Counted from the stretch's first letter, positions 33,569 through 43,007 are shown. The stretch is DNA of 64,000 nucleotides from Proruminimicrobium sp963666965 (GCA_963666965.1 OY762939.1:1488001-1552000); one strand, 5' to 3'. Notes: generated by a model from the sequence alone, not told the origin. Translations and numbers: made by a program.

Positions 33569-36500
33569 TTACCAGTCTCTCCGAGTTTTATCTATTGTCT
33601 GGCCTTTTATTTTTCTTTCGTTCTGGGGCTTATCCATATCACCGTAAAAATTTAAAACTCTGTTTAAATCCTGATTGCCTATTTTTTGCCCTTTTACATC
33701 TTTATCTTCTTCCAGTTCTTCGTTATTTGCAGGATCAAAATCACTGTCCAAGTCAGACATTTCACCCATTGATTTCGCCATTTCATCAGAAAGTTTTTTC
33801 TTTTCCTGATTCAATTTTTCATTCTCTTCTTTTAACTGTTCAAGCTTATTATCGGCATCTGCAGCTTTTTTGGAGTAAGATTGAACCTCACGATCCATAC
33901 TTCTGTATTTAGCTTCTGTTTCTGCCGCGCTGTTTGAACTTAATATATTGCCTGCCTTGATTCTGTTATCCATAGTTGTTATAAGTTCCTGCTCAGATTT
34001 TTTAATTTTTTTATCTGTTTCAACGTTTCTATTTTCCTTGTATTGTCTCTTCAATCTTGCAATCTCATTTTCAAGTTCTTTTTGTCTCTTAAGAATACTT
34101 TCCAGTTTCTGCTTTTCCAATTTAAGCTTTTCCTGTTGTTTTTGCAATTCTTTGCTGAGAATATCTTTCTCGCCTTCCGCCCATTTCTTGCCGTGCTCCG
34201 CTTTTTGTTTATTTTTCTCAACATCTAATTGTTTTTCTTTGTTTTGTTCAAGCTGGTTGTTTATATTTTTAACTTTATTCTGCGTTTCCATCATTTTTTG
34301 TTTTAACAAAGCTATTTTCTTTTCTTTCTCTATTTCCTCAGGCGTCTTTACATTTTTTTTATCCGGCTTTTCATTCTCTTGCTTATTTTCGGGGTTCTTT
34401 TTTTCAAGATTCTGTTTTAAAGCCTTTATGTTTGCTTCAAGCATTTTTTGCTGCTGCTGCAGCTTATTGTTCAACTTTCTTGTGTCATCCTGCTGTTTTT
34501 TTATTTCTTTTATTGCATCTTCCTGTTCTTTCTGTTTATCTTTGTCGTCTGTTATATTTTTAGAATCAGATTTGTCACTCTTTTTTAACATTTCCTTAAG
34601 TATGCTTTCTTTCGCTTTTGAAGAACTTAAATCCAATTTCTGTTTATTAAGCTCCTGCATTTTATTATTGTTTTCATTAATTTCTTTCTGCAGCCCGTCC
34701 TGTTCTTTCTGCATATTTTCCAATTTACTAACAGTGTTTTCTTTTTGTTTTTCCTGAGACAGTTTTGCGGCCTCTTCCTGCTTTTCCATATTTTTTTTCA
34801 ATTCATCAAGCTGTTTTGCCTGCTGTTTTAACTGGTCCAGCCTGTTTTTGGCACGCATTTTTTCTTTTAAGTTTCTGTTTGCAGATTCCAATTCTTTTAA
34901 AAGTTCTTTTTGTTCCTGTTTTATTTTATCCTGCTGGTTTTGAAGTTCCGTTTTTTGTTTCTCAAATTCAGCCAATTCCATATTCGCATCAAGCTTGTCC
35001 GAATTATTTTTTTTATTTTCATTATTTTTAATATGTTTTTCATTAATCTTTGCATTTTCAAAAGCTGTATTTTTTTGTTTTTCGACCAAAGACTGAAAAT
35101 TATCTTTAATTTCCTGATTTTCCATATCATCCATTTGTTTTTTCAATTCATCATTGTTTAACTGCAGGTTCTGTTTGGTTTTCATAAGATCTTCTTTTAC
35201 AGAACTGTCTTTTTCACGTTTTATTGCTTCCTCAATCGTATCCATCTGCTCTTTATTTTTTTCTATCTGTTTCTCCAGAAGACGTTTATTCTCATTTTTT
35301 GCTTTTGCAATTTCAATATCTATTTTTTTCTTTAAATCATCATCTGTTTTTGAAGCCTTTTCAAGAAGTTTTTCAAGATCTTTTTTAGTGCTGTTTTCAG
35401 TCAATTTCATTTTTTCAAGTTCATATTCGTTATTCTGTTTTTGAGCCAAAGCTTTTTCTTCATTTTTTTGTTTTAAGGCTTCTTCATACTGTTCAACTTT
35501 AGCTTTTAATTCTTCTTTTGACTTTTTCTGCTGTTCTAATTTCTCAGAATTCTCTGAATAATTTTTGTTAATTTCATCTTTAAAATTTTTGATATCAGAT
35601 TTTATCTTCTGTTTTATTTCCTGCTTTTGGTTCGCAATTTCAAATTTCTCTTTCTCCAATGCTTTTTCCTGGCGCGTCAATTCATCTATTTTATTTTTTA
35701 TATCATCATTGTCTTTATCTTTATTTTGTGATTTCTGATTTTGTTGTTTCTGTTTTTCAAGTTGATCTTTTTGTGCGTCTAATTGTTTCTGACGGTTTAT
35801 CAATTCGTCAAGTTTTGCTTTAGTCTCTGAATTTTGTTCACTCTTTTGCTGGAGCTGTTTTTCAAGCTGGTTTTTTTGCTGACTAAGCTGTTTCTGTTTA
35901 TCAAGTATTTCGCTGATTTTGTCATTTATAGCAGAACTGTCCTGGGACTTCTGGTTTTGCAGCTGCTTTTCAAGTTGATTTTTTTGTGCGTTAAGCTGCA
36001 TCTGCTTACTTAAAATTTCATCATATTTTGCATCAAGCTCTTTTTTTTGATTGTCCAGAACAGAAGAATCTTTTTGTTTTTTTGATATGTTTTCGATTTG
36101 TTTATCAATCTGTTTTTTGTATTCTTCAATATCATTTTTCTGCTGTAAGTTTTCTTTCTCAACAGTACTTAATAATTTTTCTTGAGTTTTAACTTTTGTT
36201 TTTTCAGTTAATGTATCCTGTAAATTTTCAATATTTTCTTTTTGTTTCTGTATCTTATTGCTGATTTTTGACAGTTTTTCTTTTTCCTGGGCAAGCATTT
36301 GTTTATATTTATCGGATTCCTGCTGTTCATTTACATTGCTAAGCTTATCTGCATTTTTTTCAAGCATTTCAAGATGCTGCTTGTAATTATTGCTTAAAAG
36401 TTCTTTCTTATCCAGCGCAAGTTTCTGCATAAACGCGCTGTGGCTCATTTTTTGTTCCTGCATAAGCATCTGCATCATCTGTTCTTTTGTATCTGATGTG

Positions 36501-38197
36501 GAATTCTGCTGCTTAAGCAGTTCATCATGTTTTTTGTTCATATCAGTTAAATTTTTTGACATCTCATCTATTTTTGCGGCTGTTTCCATCTGACTGTCCA
36601 AAGTCTGTTCTTTTACCGCAAGCATATTTTTTTCAAACTGCATTCCTGTCATTTTTTGTTTTTGAACCAAACTGTCAATTTGTTTGGAAATATTGGAAAG
36701 CTTTTCTTTGGCCTGCTGTTCTTTGTTTGTAATATCGTTAAGTTCATTTTGTAATTTTTCCTTTTCTGCTCCGTCTTTTGCAGACAAAATGTCTTTTTGC
36801 AGATTCTTTTTTTGTTTTTCAAGTTCACTCAGCGAATTTGCTGTTTCCTGTTTTTGAGATTGTAAAGCTTGTTCTTTTTTTGAGGTTGTCTTGGCAATAT
36901 CGCTTGTAACCTGCGCCATTTGGTTTAAAAGATCTTGCTGTTCATCGTTTGAATTTTTAAGTATTTTTTGTTTTTGCAGATTAATTTGCGCAAATGTGGT
37001 CCGTATATATGAATTATCTTCCTGTTGTTTTTTCCTTTCATCAGGATAATTTATTATGTCTTCGTGTTCGTATCTGTATTTGGATTTTTTCTCGGGTTCA
37101 TTTCCCAAAGGAGGAATATTGTATACTATTTCTTTTTTTTCTTCTTTTTTATCTATATCCGTATAATCTATTTCTCTTAGATTGCGATATATGACCTCTT
37201 TTTCCTCTTCTATCAGAACTTTTTTATCATCGGCATAGGTAGGAAGAAAATAGCCGTCTATGATTTTTTTGGGATTTATAACTTTTTCAGGCCTGACAAC
37301 TTCCTGAAAAATATTATCTTCTATTTTTTCCAGTTCCTTTACTTTGACCTCTGTTTGTTGCAAATTTTCATTCAATTTTTTTTCAAGAGAAGCCTTCTGC
37401 TGCTCCAACTCTTGTATTATTTTTTTATCTTCCTGATTTACCGAGGAATTATCTTCCTGTTTAATATTATTTTTTTCATAGTTTTCAATTTTGCTTTCTA
37501 AATCTTTTTTCTCAGCAGTAAGATCTTGTTTTTCCTGAGATAATATCTGCAGTTCTTCCTTTGTATTCTGTATTGTCTGCATATTTTGTTCTTCGACTGT
37601 TTTAGATATTTTCTGTTCTTCTGCCGCAATCGTCTCTTTCTGAGCCTGTACTTCCTGGAGCGTATTCTCTATTTTTTCGGAAGCCTGTTCTACTTCAGAA
37701 CGCTGTTGTGTTAAATCATTTATAAAGCTATCGGCTATTTTTTCAATATCCTGATTTTTCCAAAGCATATTCATTATGTATTCTATATTGTACATAGAAT
37801 CGCTGTCATCCGGATTCAAAAACAGAGCATGTTTATAATATTCAAGAGCTTTGTCATAATCTTCATAGAAAACATATATATTGCCGATATTGTAATATAT
37901 CTCGGATTTTTCAAGGCTGCTTATCTGTTCTTCTTTCAATATTTTTTCATACTCATCAAGCGCACCGTCATAATCTGAAAGCTTATATTTTGAATTTGCA
38001 TAATTAAATTTTACTGTTGAATTTTTATTTCTTTTTTTCAGCAGCTCTGCAAATTCATCATGCGACTGGCTGAATTTTCCGGTCTTCAATCCTTCAACTG
38101 CGGCATTATTGATTTTTTTTATACTTATAAAATAGTTATAAGAAGCAAATAAACCTAAAGTCAAAACAACAAATAAAACCATTTTTAATTTATTCAT
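33569..38197 (-). CDS. Giant BatC-like protein: TPR head, very long coiled coil, BatC tail
   Basis: 1542 aa, the longest gene here. Residues 5-25 are a membrane segment. About 30-145 are TPRs (FNYANSKYKLSDYDGALDEY; IYYNIGNIYVFYEDYDKALE; HALFLNPDDSDSMYNIEYIM). From about 150 nearly to 1480 the chain is Gln/Lys/Glu/Asn-rich predicted coiled coil, broken at about 300-395 by a Pro/Tyr-containing linker and including three tandem units of about 35 residues near 722-815. The last 30 residues (from NRVLNFYGDMDKPQNER to a final KTRRDW) resemble the end of ordinary BatC proteins. The gene overlaps batB by 4 nt and abuts batD, which is the place of batC. Ordinary BatC is a few hundred residues. Location outside the inner membrane is inferred from the N-terminal segment. 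Confidence 0.75.
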   Translation of the reverse strand: MNKLKMVLFVVLTLGLFASYNYFISIKKINNAAVEGLKTGKFSQSHDEFAELLKKRNKNSTVKFNYANSKYKLSDYDGALDEYEKILKEEQISSLEKSEIYYNIGNIYVFYEDYDKALEYYKHALFLNPDDSDSMYNIEYIMNMLWKNQDIEKIADSFINDLTQQRSEVEQASEKIENTLQEVQAQKETIAAEEQKISKTVEEQNMQTIQNTKEELQILSQEKQDLTAEKKDLESKIENYEKNNIKQEDNSSVNQEDKKIIQELEQQKASLEKKLNENLQQTEVKVKELEKIEDNIFQEVVRPEKVINPKKIIDGYFLPTYADDKKVLIEEEKEVIYRNLREIDYTDIDKKEEKKEIVYNIPPLGNEPEKKSKYRYEHEDIINYPDERKKQQEDNSYIRTTFAQINLQKQKILKNSNDEQQDLLNQMAQVTSDIAKTTSKKEQALQSQKQETANSLSELEKQKKNLQKDILSAKDGAEKEKLQNELNDITNKEQQAKEKLSNISKQIDSLVQKQKMTGMQFEKNMLAVKEQTLDSQMETAAKIDEMSKNLTDMNKKHDELLKQQNSTSDTKEQMMQMLMQEQKMSHSAFMQKLALDKKELLSNNYKQHLEMLEKNADKLSNVNEQQESDKYKQMLAQEKEKLSKISNKIQKQKENIENLQDTLTEKTKVKTQEKLLSTVEKENLQQKNDIEEYKKQIDKQIENISKKQKDSSVLDNQKKELDAKYDEILSKQMQLNAQKNQLEKQLQNQKSQDSSAINDKISEILDKQKQLSQQKNQLEKQLQQKSEQNSETKAKLDELINRQKQLDAQKDQLEKQKQQNQKSQNKDKDNDDIKNKIDELTRQEKALEKEKFEIANQKQEIKQKIKSDIKNFKDEINKNYSENSEKLEQQKKSKEELKAKVEQYEEALKQKNEEKALAQKQNNEYELEKMKLTENSTKKDLEKLLEKASKTDDDLKKKIDIEIAKAKNENKRLLEKQIEKNKEQMDTIEEAIKREKDSSVKEDLMKTKQNLQLNNDELKKQMDDMENQEIKDNFQSLVEKQKNTAFENAKINEKHIKNNENKKNNSDKLDANMELAEFEKQKTELQNQQDKIKQEQKELLKELESANRNLKEKMRAKNRLDQLKQQAKQLDELKKNMEKQEEAAKLSQEKQKENTVSKLENMQKEQDGLQKEINENNNKMQELNKQKLDLSSSKAKESILKEMLKKSDKSDSKNITDDKDKQKEQEDAIKEIKKQQDDTRKLNNKLQQQQKMLEANIKALKQNLEKKNPENKQENEKPDKKNVKTPEEIEKEKKIALLKQKMMETQNKVKNINNQLEQNKEKQLDVEKNKQKAEHGKKWAEGEKDILSKELQKQQEKLKLEKQKLESILKRQKELENEIARLKRQYKENRNVETDKKIKKSEQELITTMDNRIKAGNILSSNSAAETEAKYRSMDREVQSYSKKAADADNKLEQLKEENEKLNQEKKKLSDEMAKSMGEMSDLDSDFDPANNEELEEDKDVKGQKIGNQDLNRVLNFYGDMDKPQNERKIKGQTIDKTRRDW
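35750..36030 (-). repeat. Tandem 35-36 residue coiled-coil repeats inside the giant BatC gene
   Basis: Three successive units share the pattern E-I-L-x-K-Q-x-Q-L-x-x-Q-K-x-Q-L-E-K-Q followed by a Gln/Ser-rich spacer: EILSKQMQLNAQKNQLEKQL, EILDKQKQLSQQKNQLEKQL and ELINRQKQLDAQKDQLEKQK. Unit lengths are 36 and 35 residues. They suggest growth of the coil by internal duplication. Confidence 0.7.
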
Positions 38198-39180
38198 TTC
38201 TTAGCCTCTCTTTTAAAAACGGGAAAATAAAAACTTAAACAAAACAAAATGAAAGCCGCAAATAAAAACATCTGGTATTGCTCCTGTCTCTTTACTTCTT
38301 TGCTCAGATCGTCTTTTGATTTGTCTAATGACTGTGCTATTTGCAGTATTTTGAAAATACTATCAGGATTTTCTGAAAGATTTATGTATTGTCCGCCGGT
38401 ATTATCCGCTATAAACTGCAGAGTTTCCTCATCAAGACGGGTTACAACAACATTCCCGTTCTCATCTTTCATAAAGTTGTTTTCAATCGGGATTTGTGTG
38501 CCTTCAGTATTTCCTATTCCTATGGTATATATTTTTGTTTTATATTTTTTTGCTTTTTCTATGAGAACATGTAATCCGCTTTCATCATCTTCGCCGTCTG
38601 TAACAAGAATAATTGCTTTCGCACCTTCAGGTATATCAGCTGTACTGTTTAACGCCAAATCAAGCGCTCTTGCTATTTTTGTGCCTCCGAGCGGCACATC
38701 TTCTATGCTTATTGTATTGAGAAAGTTATTTGCAGAAATAATATCTGAAGTTATAGGGCATTTCCAAAAAGCAGTACCGGCAAAAACAATTATGCCTATT
38801 TTATTTCCCTTAAAACCGGCTGTAAGATTGGCAAGAGTGCTCTTTGCTACTTCCAGCCTGTTAGGCTGCAAATCCTGAGCAAGCATGCTTTTTGAAACAT
38901 CCATGACCAAAACTATCGTAGCGGCTTTTTTTGCGACTATAAGTGTTTTTACGCCGAATTGAGGTTTTGCCAGCGCTATAACAGCAAAAAAAATACAAGC
39001 AACAATAAAAATATTTTTCAATTTGTATCTTTCAATTTTTATACCGGTTATTTCGCTAAACATTTTTAAAGACATGAATTTAATTATGTCTTTTTTCCTT
39101 TTATAAAAAAAATATAAAAGAAAGAAAGTTATCAAAGGCAAAAAAAGAAGCAATAATAAAGCCATTTTATTTTCAAACAT
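38194..39180 (-). CDS. batB: BatB-like von Willebrand factor A membrane protein
   Basis: 328 aa. Membrane helices near 5-25 and 55-72, a VWA domain (about 88-290) with an intact MIDAS metal site: VMDVSKSM (DxSxS), the Thr in GGTKIARALDLAL and Asp in LVTDGEDD. A C-terminal membrane helix (FLFAAFILFCLSFYFPVF) closes it. VWA domains bind protein ligands through a divalent cation. The start abuts the batA stop and the end overlaps giant batC by 4 nt. Assigned to BatB by position and length. Confidence 0.88.
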   Translation of the reverse strand: MFENKMALLLLLFLPLITFFLLYFFYKRKKDIIKFMSLKMFSEITGIKIERYKLKNIFIVACIFFAVIALAKPQFGVKTLIVAKKAATIVLVMDVSKSMLAQDLQPNRLEVAKSTLANLTAGFKGNKIGIIVFAGTAFWKCPITSDIISANNFLNTISIEDVPLGGTKIARALDLALNSTADIPEGAKAIILVTDGEDDESGLHVLIEKAKKYKTKIYTIGIGNTEGTQIPIENNFMKDENGNVVVTRLDEETLQFIADNTGGQYINLSENPDSIFKILQIAQSLDKSKDDLSKEVKRQEQYQMFLFAAFILFCLSFYFPVFKREAKK

Positions 39181-40182
39181 TTAAGGCAGTTTCCTTAAGT
39201 AAAAATTTTCTAAAAATATTTTCAATATTATAAGCACCAGCAGCAAAATTATCAATTTATCAAAAATATCATGATATAAATTAAATTTTAATGCTTTTAT
39301 ATCGGTTCTTTCAAGCTGATCTATTGTTGAGATTACTTCCTGAAGCATTTTTGTATTGTTTACTCTGAAATATTTTCCGCCGGTTATATCAGCTATGTCT
39401 TTTAGCGTAGCTTCGTCTAATTCTCCTTCCTGCATTTTCACCATGGTCATTCCCTTGACCGGATCCATAACCTGGTAATATGCTCCTTCCGGACTGCCTG
39501 CCCCTATCGTATAAATTTTTATATTGAAATTTTTGGCAATTTCTGCCGCCGTTACCGGATCAATTTCTCCTATATTGTTTGAACCGTCAGTTATGAGAAT
39601 AATTACTTTGCTTTTTGCCTCGCTGTCCTTAAGTCTGTTGCAGGCCGTAGCTATTGCCGAGCCTATAGCTGTACCGTCTATTGAGCTCATTCCTGTTTTT
39701 GCAGACATTAATGTGTTGCCCACCGTTTCTATATCGTTTGTAAGCGGCACCTGAGTAAAAGCAAGACCTGCAAACAAAACCACACCGACTCTGTCATATT
39801 GTCTGGTTTTTACGAAATTAAACGCAACATTTTTTGCGGCTTCAAGTCTGTTAACGGGCTTAAAATCAAGGGCTTCCATACTGGAAGAGATGTCAAGGGC
39901 GACTATGATGTCTGCGCATTGATTTAAAACATCATCTGTTTTTTCTCCGATCTGAGGTCTTGCCAGCGTAATTATAAAAACAGCAATTATGATGTAGTTC
40001 AATGCCGTAAGCAATTTTGAGTAAATTTTTATTCTTTGTGATTTTCTTGTTTGTTTTACGATTTCATATCTTGAGAAATTTATAAGATTTTTGTTTTTTT
40101 CGCCGCTTTTCAAATAAGCGTATATCCCGGCTATAACCGGAACAAGAAATAAAAGAAAGAAAACTGGGGTAGCAAAATGCAC
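39181..40182 (-). CDS. batA: BatA-like von Willebrand factor A membrane protein
   Basis: 333 aa, same layout as the next gene: N-terminal helices near 5-20 and 58-78, VWA domain with MIDAS residues in VALDISSSM, DGTAIGSAIATA and LITDGSNNIGEIDP, and a last membrane helix near 308-326. The two proteins differ enough not to be a recent duplication. BatA and BatB probably pair within the membrane and present their VWA domains to a common partner. It lies 11 nt after the BatD-like gene. Confidence 0.88.
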   Translation of the reverse strand: MHFATPVFFLLFLVPVIAGIYAYLKSGEKNKNLINFSRYEIVKQTRKSQRIKIYSKLLTALNYIIIAVFIITLARPQIGEKTDDVLNQCADIIVALDISSSMEALDFKPVNRLEAAKNVAFNFVKTRQYDRVGVVLFAGLAFTQVPLTNDIETVGNTLMSAKTGMSSIDGTAIGSAIATACNRLKDSEAKSKVIILITDGSNNIGEIDPVTAAEIAKNFNIKIYTIGAGSPEGAYYQVMDPVKGMTMVKMQEGELDEATLKDIADITGGKYFRVNNTKMLQEVISTIDQLERTDIKALKFNLYHDIFDKLIILLLVLIILKIFLENFYLRKLP

Positions 40183-40193
40183 TTATTTCTCCG

Positions 40194-41108
40194 TTAAATA
40201 GAAATTTGTCCTATAAAAATTCTGATCTGTCTTGAGTTTTCCATAAGCTCTTTATCAGAAATATTTTCATTTTTTGTATATTTAATTCTGTCGTAAGATT
40301 CAAACAACTCCGATATTTCTCCAAAATATTTATTGAAGATGTTATCTTCCTTTTTTATTAACTCTATAATTTCAGATGTCGTCATTTCCTTTTTAATTTC
40401 TAAAGTTTCAGCAATAAAACGATTTAGAATACTGCTTAATTCAAAATAAAAATCTTTTGTGCTGCACTGAGAAATTTCATATTTCATATGAAGATTATTT
40501 AGCTTTCTAAAAGCTTTTTCCGAAGGAGTGAAAGGTCGTTTTATTTTTATCAATTTCTCAGTTTTAGTCTTTATAACCTGTCTGAAAATTACAAATACGA
40601 CAAATATTGCGTATAATACGGCAACAACATAATAGATCAAACTTATATTCATTTTTTTGGATTGTTTTATATCGCGTATATCAGAAAAGTCATCGCCGGC
40701 AAAAAGATTGCTTATGTTTACCGGGACTGAGTTTGTGAAAAAATAAAACACATCCTGCGTCTGTTCATTTTTTTCATTTTTGTTAATATACGACAATCTT
40801 ACAGCCGGAACTTCTTTTAATCTGCTGTCGAAAGTGGTGATTTTTAAATTTATTGTATATTTCCCTTCCGACAGGATGTCTTTTTTAAATGCTATCTCCT
40901 GAATATCCCATCCTGTAACAGAAATATCTTCTTCCGTCTCCAATAACTGTATAAAGTCAGGAACAGATACTTCTATTTTTGCATTTATCGTCTCGCCTAT
41001 TTTAATGTCTGTTTTGTCAACAGTCAGAAAAGCCGTCGGAAATGTTATAAAAGCAAACAAAACCGAAGCAAAAAACAAAAGAATAAAAGAGACCGATATT
41101 TTTTTCAT
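40194..41108 (-). CDS. BatD-like single-pass protein of the Bat operon
   Basis: About 304 aa from ATG 41108, which has AGG 7 nt upstream and directly follows the DUF58 stop. Signal peptide MKKISVSFILLFFASVLFA; a beta-rich external part starting with LTVDKTDIKIGETINAKIEV, which resembles the first unit of BatD proteins; one membrane helix near 153-175; and a cytoplasmic helical domain with FYFELSSILNRFIAETL. This last part resembles the DUF4381-type partner found between DUF58 and BatA in similar operons. Function unknown. It gives the locus a second, smaller BatD-like subunit. Confidence 0.65.
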   Translation of the reverse strand: MKKISVSFILLFFASVLFAFITFPTAFLTVDKTDIKIGETINAKIEVSVPDFIQLLETEEDISVTGWDIQEIAFKKDILSEGKYTINLKITTFDSRLKEVPAVRLSYINKNEKNEQTQDVFYFFTNSVPVNISNLFAGDDFSDIRDIKQSKKMNISLIYYVVAVLYAIFVVFVIFRQVIKTKTEKLIKIKRPFTPSEKAFRKLNNLHMKYEISQCSTKDFYFELSSILNRFIAETLEIKKEMTTSEIIELIKKEDNIFNKYFGEISELFESYDRIKYTKNENISDKELMENSRQIRIFIGQISI

Positions 41109-41109
41109 T

Positions 41110-41997
41110 TTATACCTGAATTGATTTTTTCTGCCTTGCCGCAAAAAATTTCAAAAGCTGCGGAACATAAGCAGAACCTGTCGTTATATTTATCACGTCA
41201 ACGGAACTTTTAGCAAATAACTTTTTTCTTTCTCCATCCAGATATTGTATCTTACTGTAATAATCAGTTATCATTCTTCTGTCTGAAGAATCTATTGTAA
41301 AAATTTTGTCTTTCTCCGGATCATAAAAATCAATCATCCCTATTCTGGGAAGACCTTTTTCCTTAGGATCGGAAATGTTTATGCATATTAAATCGTGTCT
41401 TCGGGCTGTCAATTTTAAATCTTTTTCATAGCCGCTGTCCTGAAAATCGGAAACAAGAAATACAACCGCTTTTCTATGCCATATTTCATTAATTGCTTTC
41501 AGGCCTACAGATATTGACGTTTTTTTACCCTGCGGTTTAAAATACAAAAGCTCTCTTATCATTCTCAAAATATTATTTTTACCTTTTTTAGGTCTTAAAA
41601 CCTGTTCAATTTTATCGGTAAATGATAACATTCCGACCATATCGTTGTTTTTAATTGCGGAAAAAGCCAAAACAGAAACAATCTCGGCGGCAAGAGACAT
41701 TTTAGTCTGGTCTATACTGCCGAAAGAAAGCGAAGAAGACATATCTATCAAAAATATAACAGTCATTTCTCTTTCTTCCGTAAAAACTTTTATGTACGGT
41801 TTCTGCTGTTTTGCAGTAACATTCCAGTCTATAGTCCTTATTTCATCTCCGTACTGGTATTCACGCACGGAATCAAATTCCATTCCTCTGCCTTTAAATG
41901 TACTGTGATATTTTCCGGCAAGACCGCTGTTCACCAAACGGTTTGATTTAATTTCTATCTGCCTTATTTTTTTCTTTACAATATCTATGGTTTCCAT
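41110..41997 (-). CDS. DUF58 (VWA-like) protein
   Basis: 295 aa. The DUF58 signature GRGMEFDSVREYQYGDEIRT with IDWNVTAKQQKPYIKVF is followed by a VWA-type fold with FLIDMSSSLSFGS (MIDAS-like). No signal peptide or membrane segment, so it is cytoplasmic. DUF58 proteins are nearly always encoded next to a MoxR ATPase, as here (14-nt gap), and are thought to recruit client proteins to it. Confidence 0.92.
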   Translation of the reverse strand: METIDIVKKKIRQIEIKSNRLVNSGLAGKYHSTFKGRGMEFDSVREYQYGDEIRTIDWNVTAKQQKPYIKVFTEEREMTVIFLIDMSSSLSFGSIDQTKMSLAAEIVSVLAFSAIKNNDMVGMLSFTDKIEQVLRPKKGKNNILRMIRELLYFKPQGKKTSISVGLKAINEIWHRKAVVFLVSDFQDSGYEKDLKLTARRHDLICINISDPKEKGLPRIGMIDFYDPEKDKIFTIDSSDRRMITDYYSKIQYLDGERKKLFAKSSVDVINITTGSAYVPQLLKFFAARQKKSIQV

Positions 41998-42011
41998 TTA
42001 TTTATCCGTGT

Positions 42012-43007
42012 TTAGGGGATCGGGACTGCAGAAAATATCTGCTTAATAATATCATCAGATTTTAACGATTCGGCTTCAGCTTCATAGGTTATTATTATTC
42101 TGTGTCTGAGTATATCAAGACCTATCGTCTTTATATCTTCAGGAATTACAAAACCTCTTCCCTGAAGAAACGCATAAGCTTTTGCGGCTTTAGTAAGATT
42201 TATTGTGGCTCTCGGAGAAGAACCTATTGATATAAGAGGCTTTAAATTATCCAATCCGTATTTTTCAGGCTGTCTCGTTGCAAAAATAATATCAACTATA
42301 TAATCTTTAATTTTTTTATCGACATATACTTCATTGACTAAATCTTTTGATTTTCTGATATCATCTAAATTCAAAACAGGTTTTGTTTTAACTTTTTCCT
42401 TAGATGTCATTCTCTCCAATATAAGTTTTTCTTCCTCTATATCAGGATAAACGACGTTTAACTTCAGCATAAATCTGTCAAGCTGGGCTTCCGGCAGAGC
42501 ATAAGTTCCCTCCTGTTCTATCGGGTTCTGCGTGGCCATAACAAGAAAAGGAGACGGAAGTTCATACGTCGTATCGCCTATAGTAACCTGTTTTTCGGCC
42601 ATGGCCTCAAGAAGGGCGCTTTGAACTTTTGCAGGCGCTCTGTTAATTTCATCTGCCAGTATGAGATTTGTGAAAATAGGACCTTTTTTAACGGCAAAGT
42701 CAGCCTTCTGCTGATTATATATCATGGTACCTATTAAATCTGCAGGAAGAAGATCGGGCGTAAACTGTATTCTTTTAAAATCCGCCTGTATTGCATGGGC
42801 AAGCGAATTAACGGCAAGTGTTTTTGCAAGACCCGGAAGACCTTCCAATAAAATATGCCCATCGGCAAGCAAACCGATAAGCATTCTTTCTATAACATAT
42901 TTTTGCCCGACTATGACGTTTGAAATTTCGTCGACTATTTTTTTTATCTCAAGACCTTCTTTTTGTATTCTGGCATCAAGTTCTTCAACATTTGCTTTGT
43001 CTTGCAT
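42012..43007 (-). CDS. moxR: MoxR family AAA+ ATPase
   Basis: 331-aa MoxR ATPase. Walker A is GLPGLAKTLAV (MoxR form of GxxGxxKT), followed by RIQFTPDLLPADLIGT, Walker B ILADEINRAPAKVQSALLEAM, sensor 1 FLVMATQNPIEQEGTYALP and the arginine region ASPRATINL-like GSSPRATINLTKAAKAYA. MoxR ATPases act as chaperones that mature or activate partners bound by VWA proteins. It is the first gene of the Bat cluster, 26 nt after proA, with a strong GGGGGGAT ribosome-binding site. Confidence 0.95.
   Translation of the reverse strand: MQDKANVEELDARIQKEGLEIKKIVDEISNVIVGQKYVIERMLIGLLADGHILLEGLPGLAKTLAVNSLAHAIQADFKRIQFTPDLLPADLIGTMIYNQQKADFAVKKGPIFTNLILADEINRAPAKVQSALLEAMAEKQVTIGDTTYELPSPFLVMATQNPIEQEGTYALPEAQLDRFMLKLNVVYPDIEEEKLILERMTSKEKVKTKPVLNLDDIRKSKDLVNEVYVDKKIKDYIVDIIFATRQPEKYGLDNLKPLISIGSSPRATINLTKAAKAYAFLQGRGFVIPEDIKTIGLDILRHRIIITYEAEAESLKSDDIIKQIFSAVPIP

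Noticed and set aside
33948..34757. Plus-strand open frame of 269 codons, Ser/Cys/Phe-rich, opposite the giant BatC gene
   Set aside because: It is the reverse complement of Lys/Gln/Glu codons; no ribosome-binding site, no family resemblance, and several similar frames occur along the same coil.
38194..40182. BatA and BatB as a recent tandem duplication
   Set aside because: They share the layout and MIDAS motifs but differ widely in sequence, so they are old paralogues as in other Bat operons.
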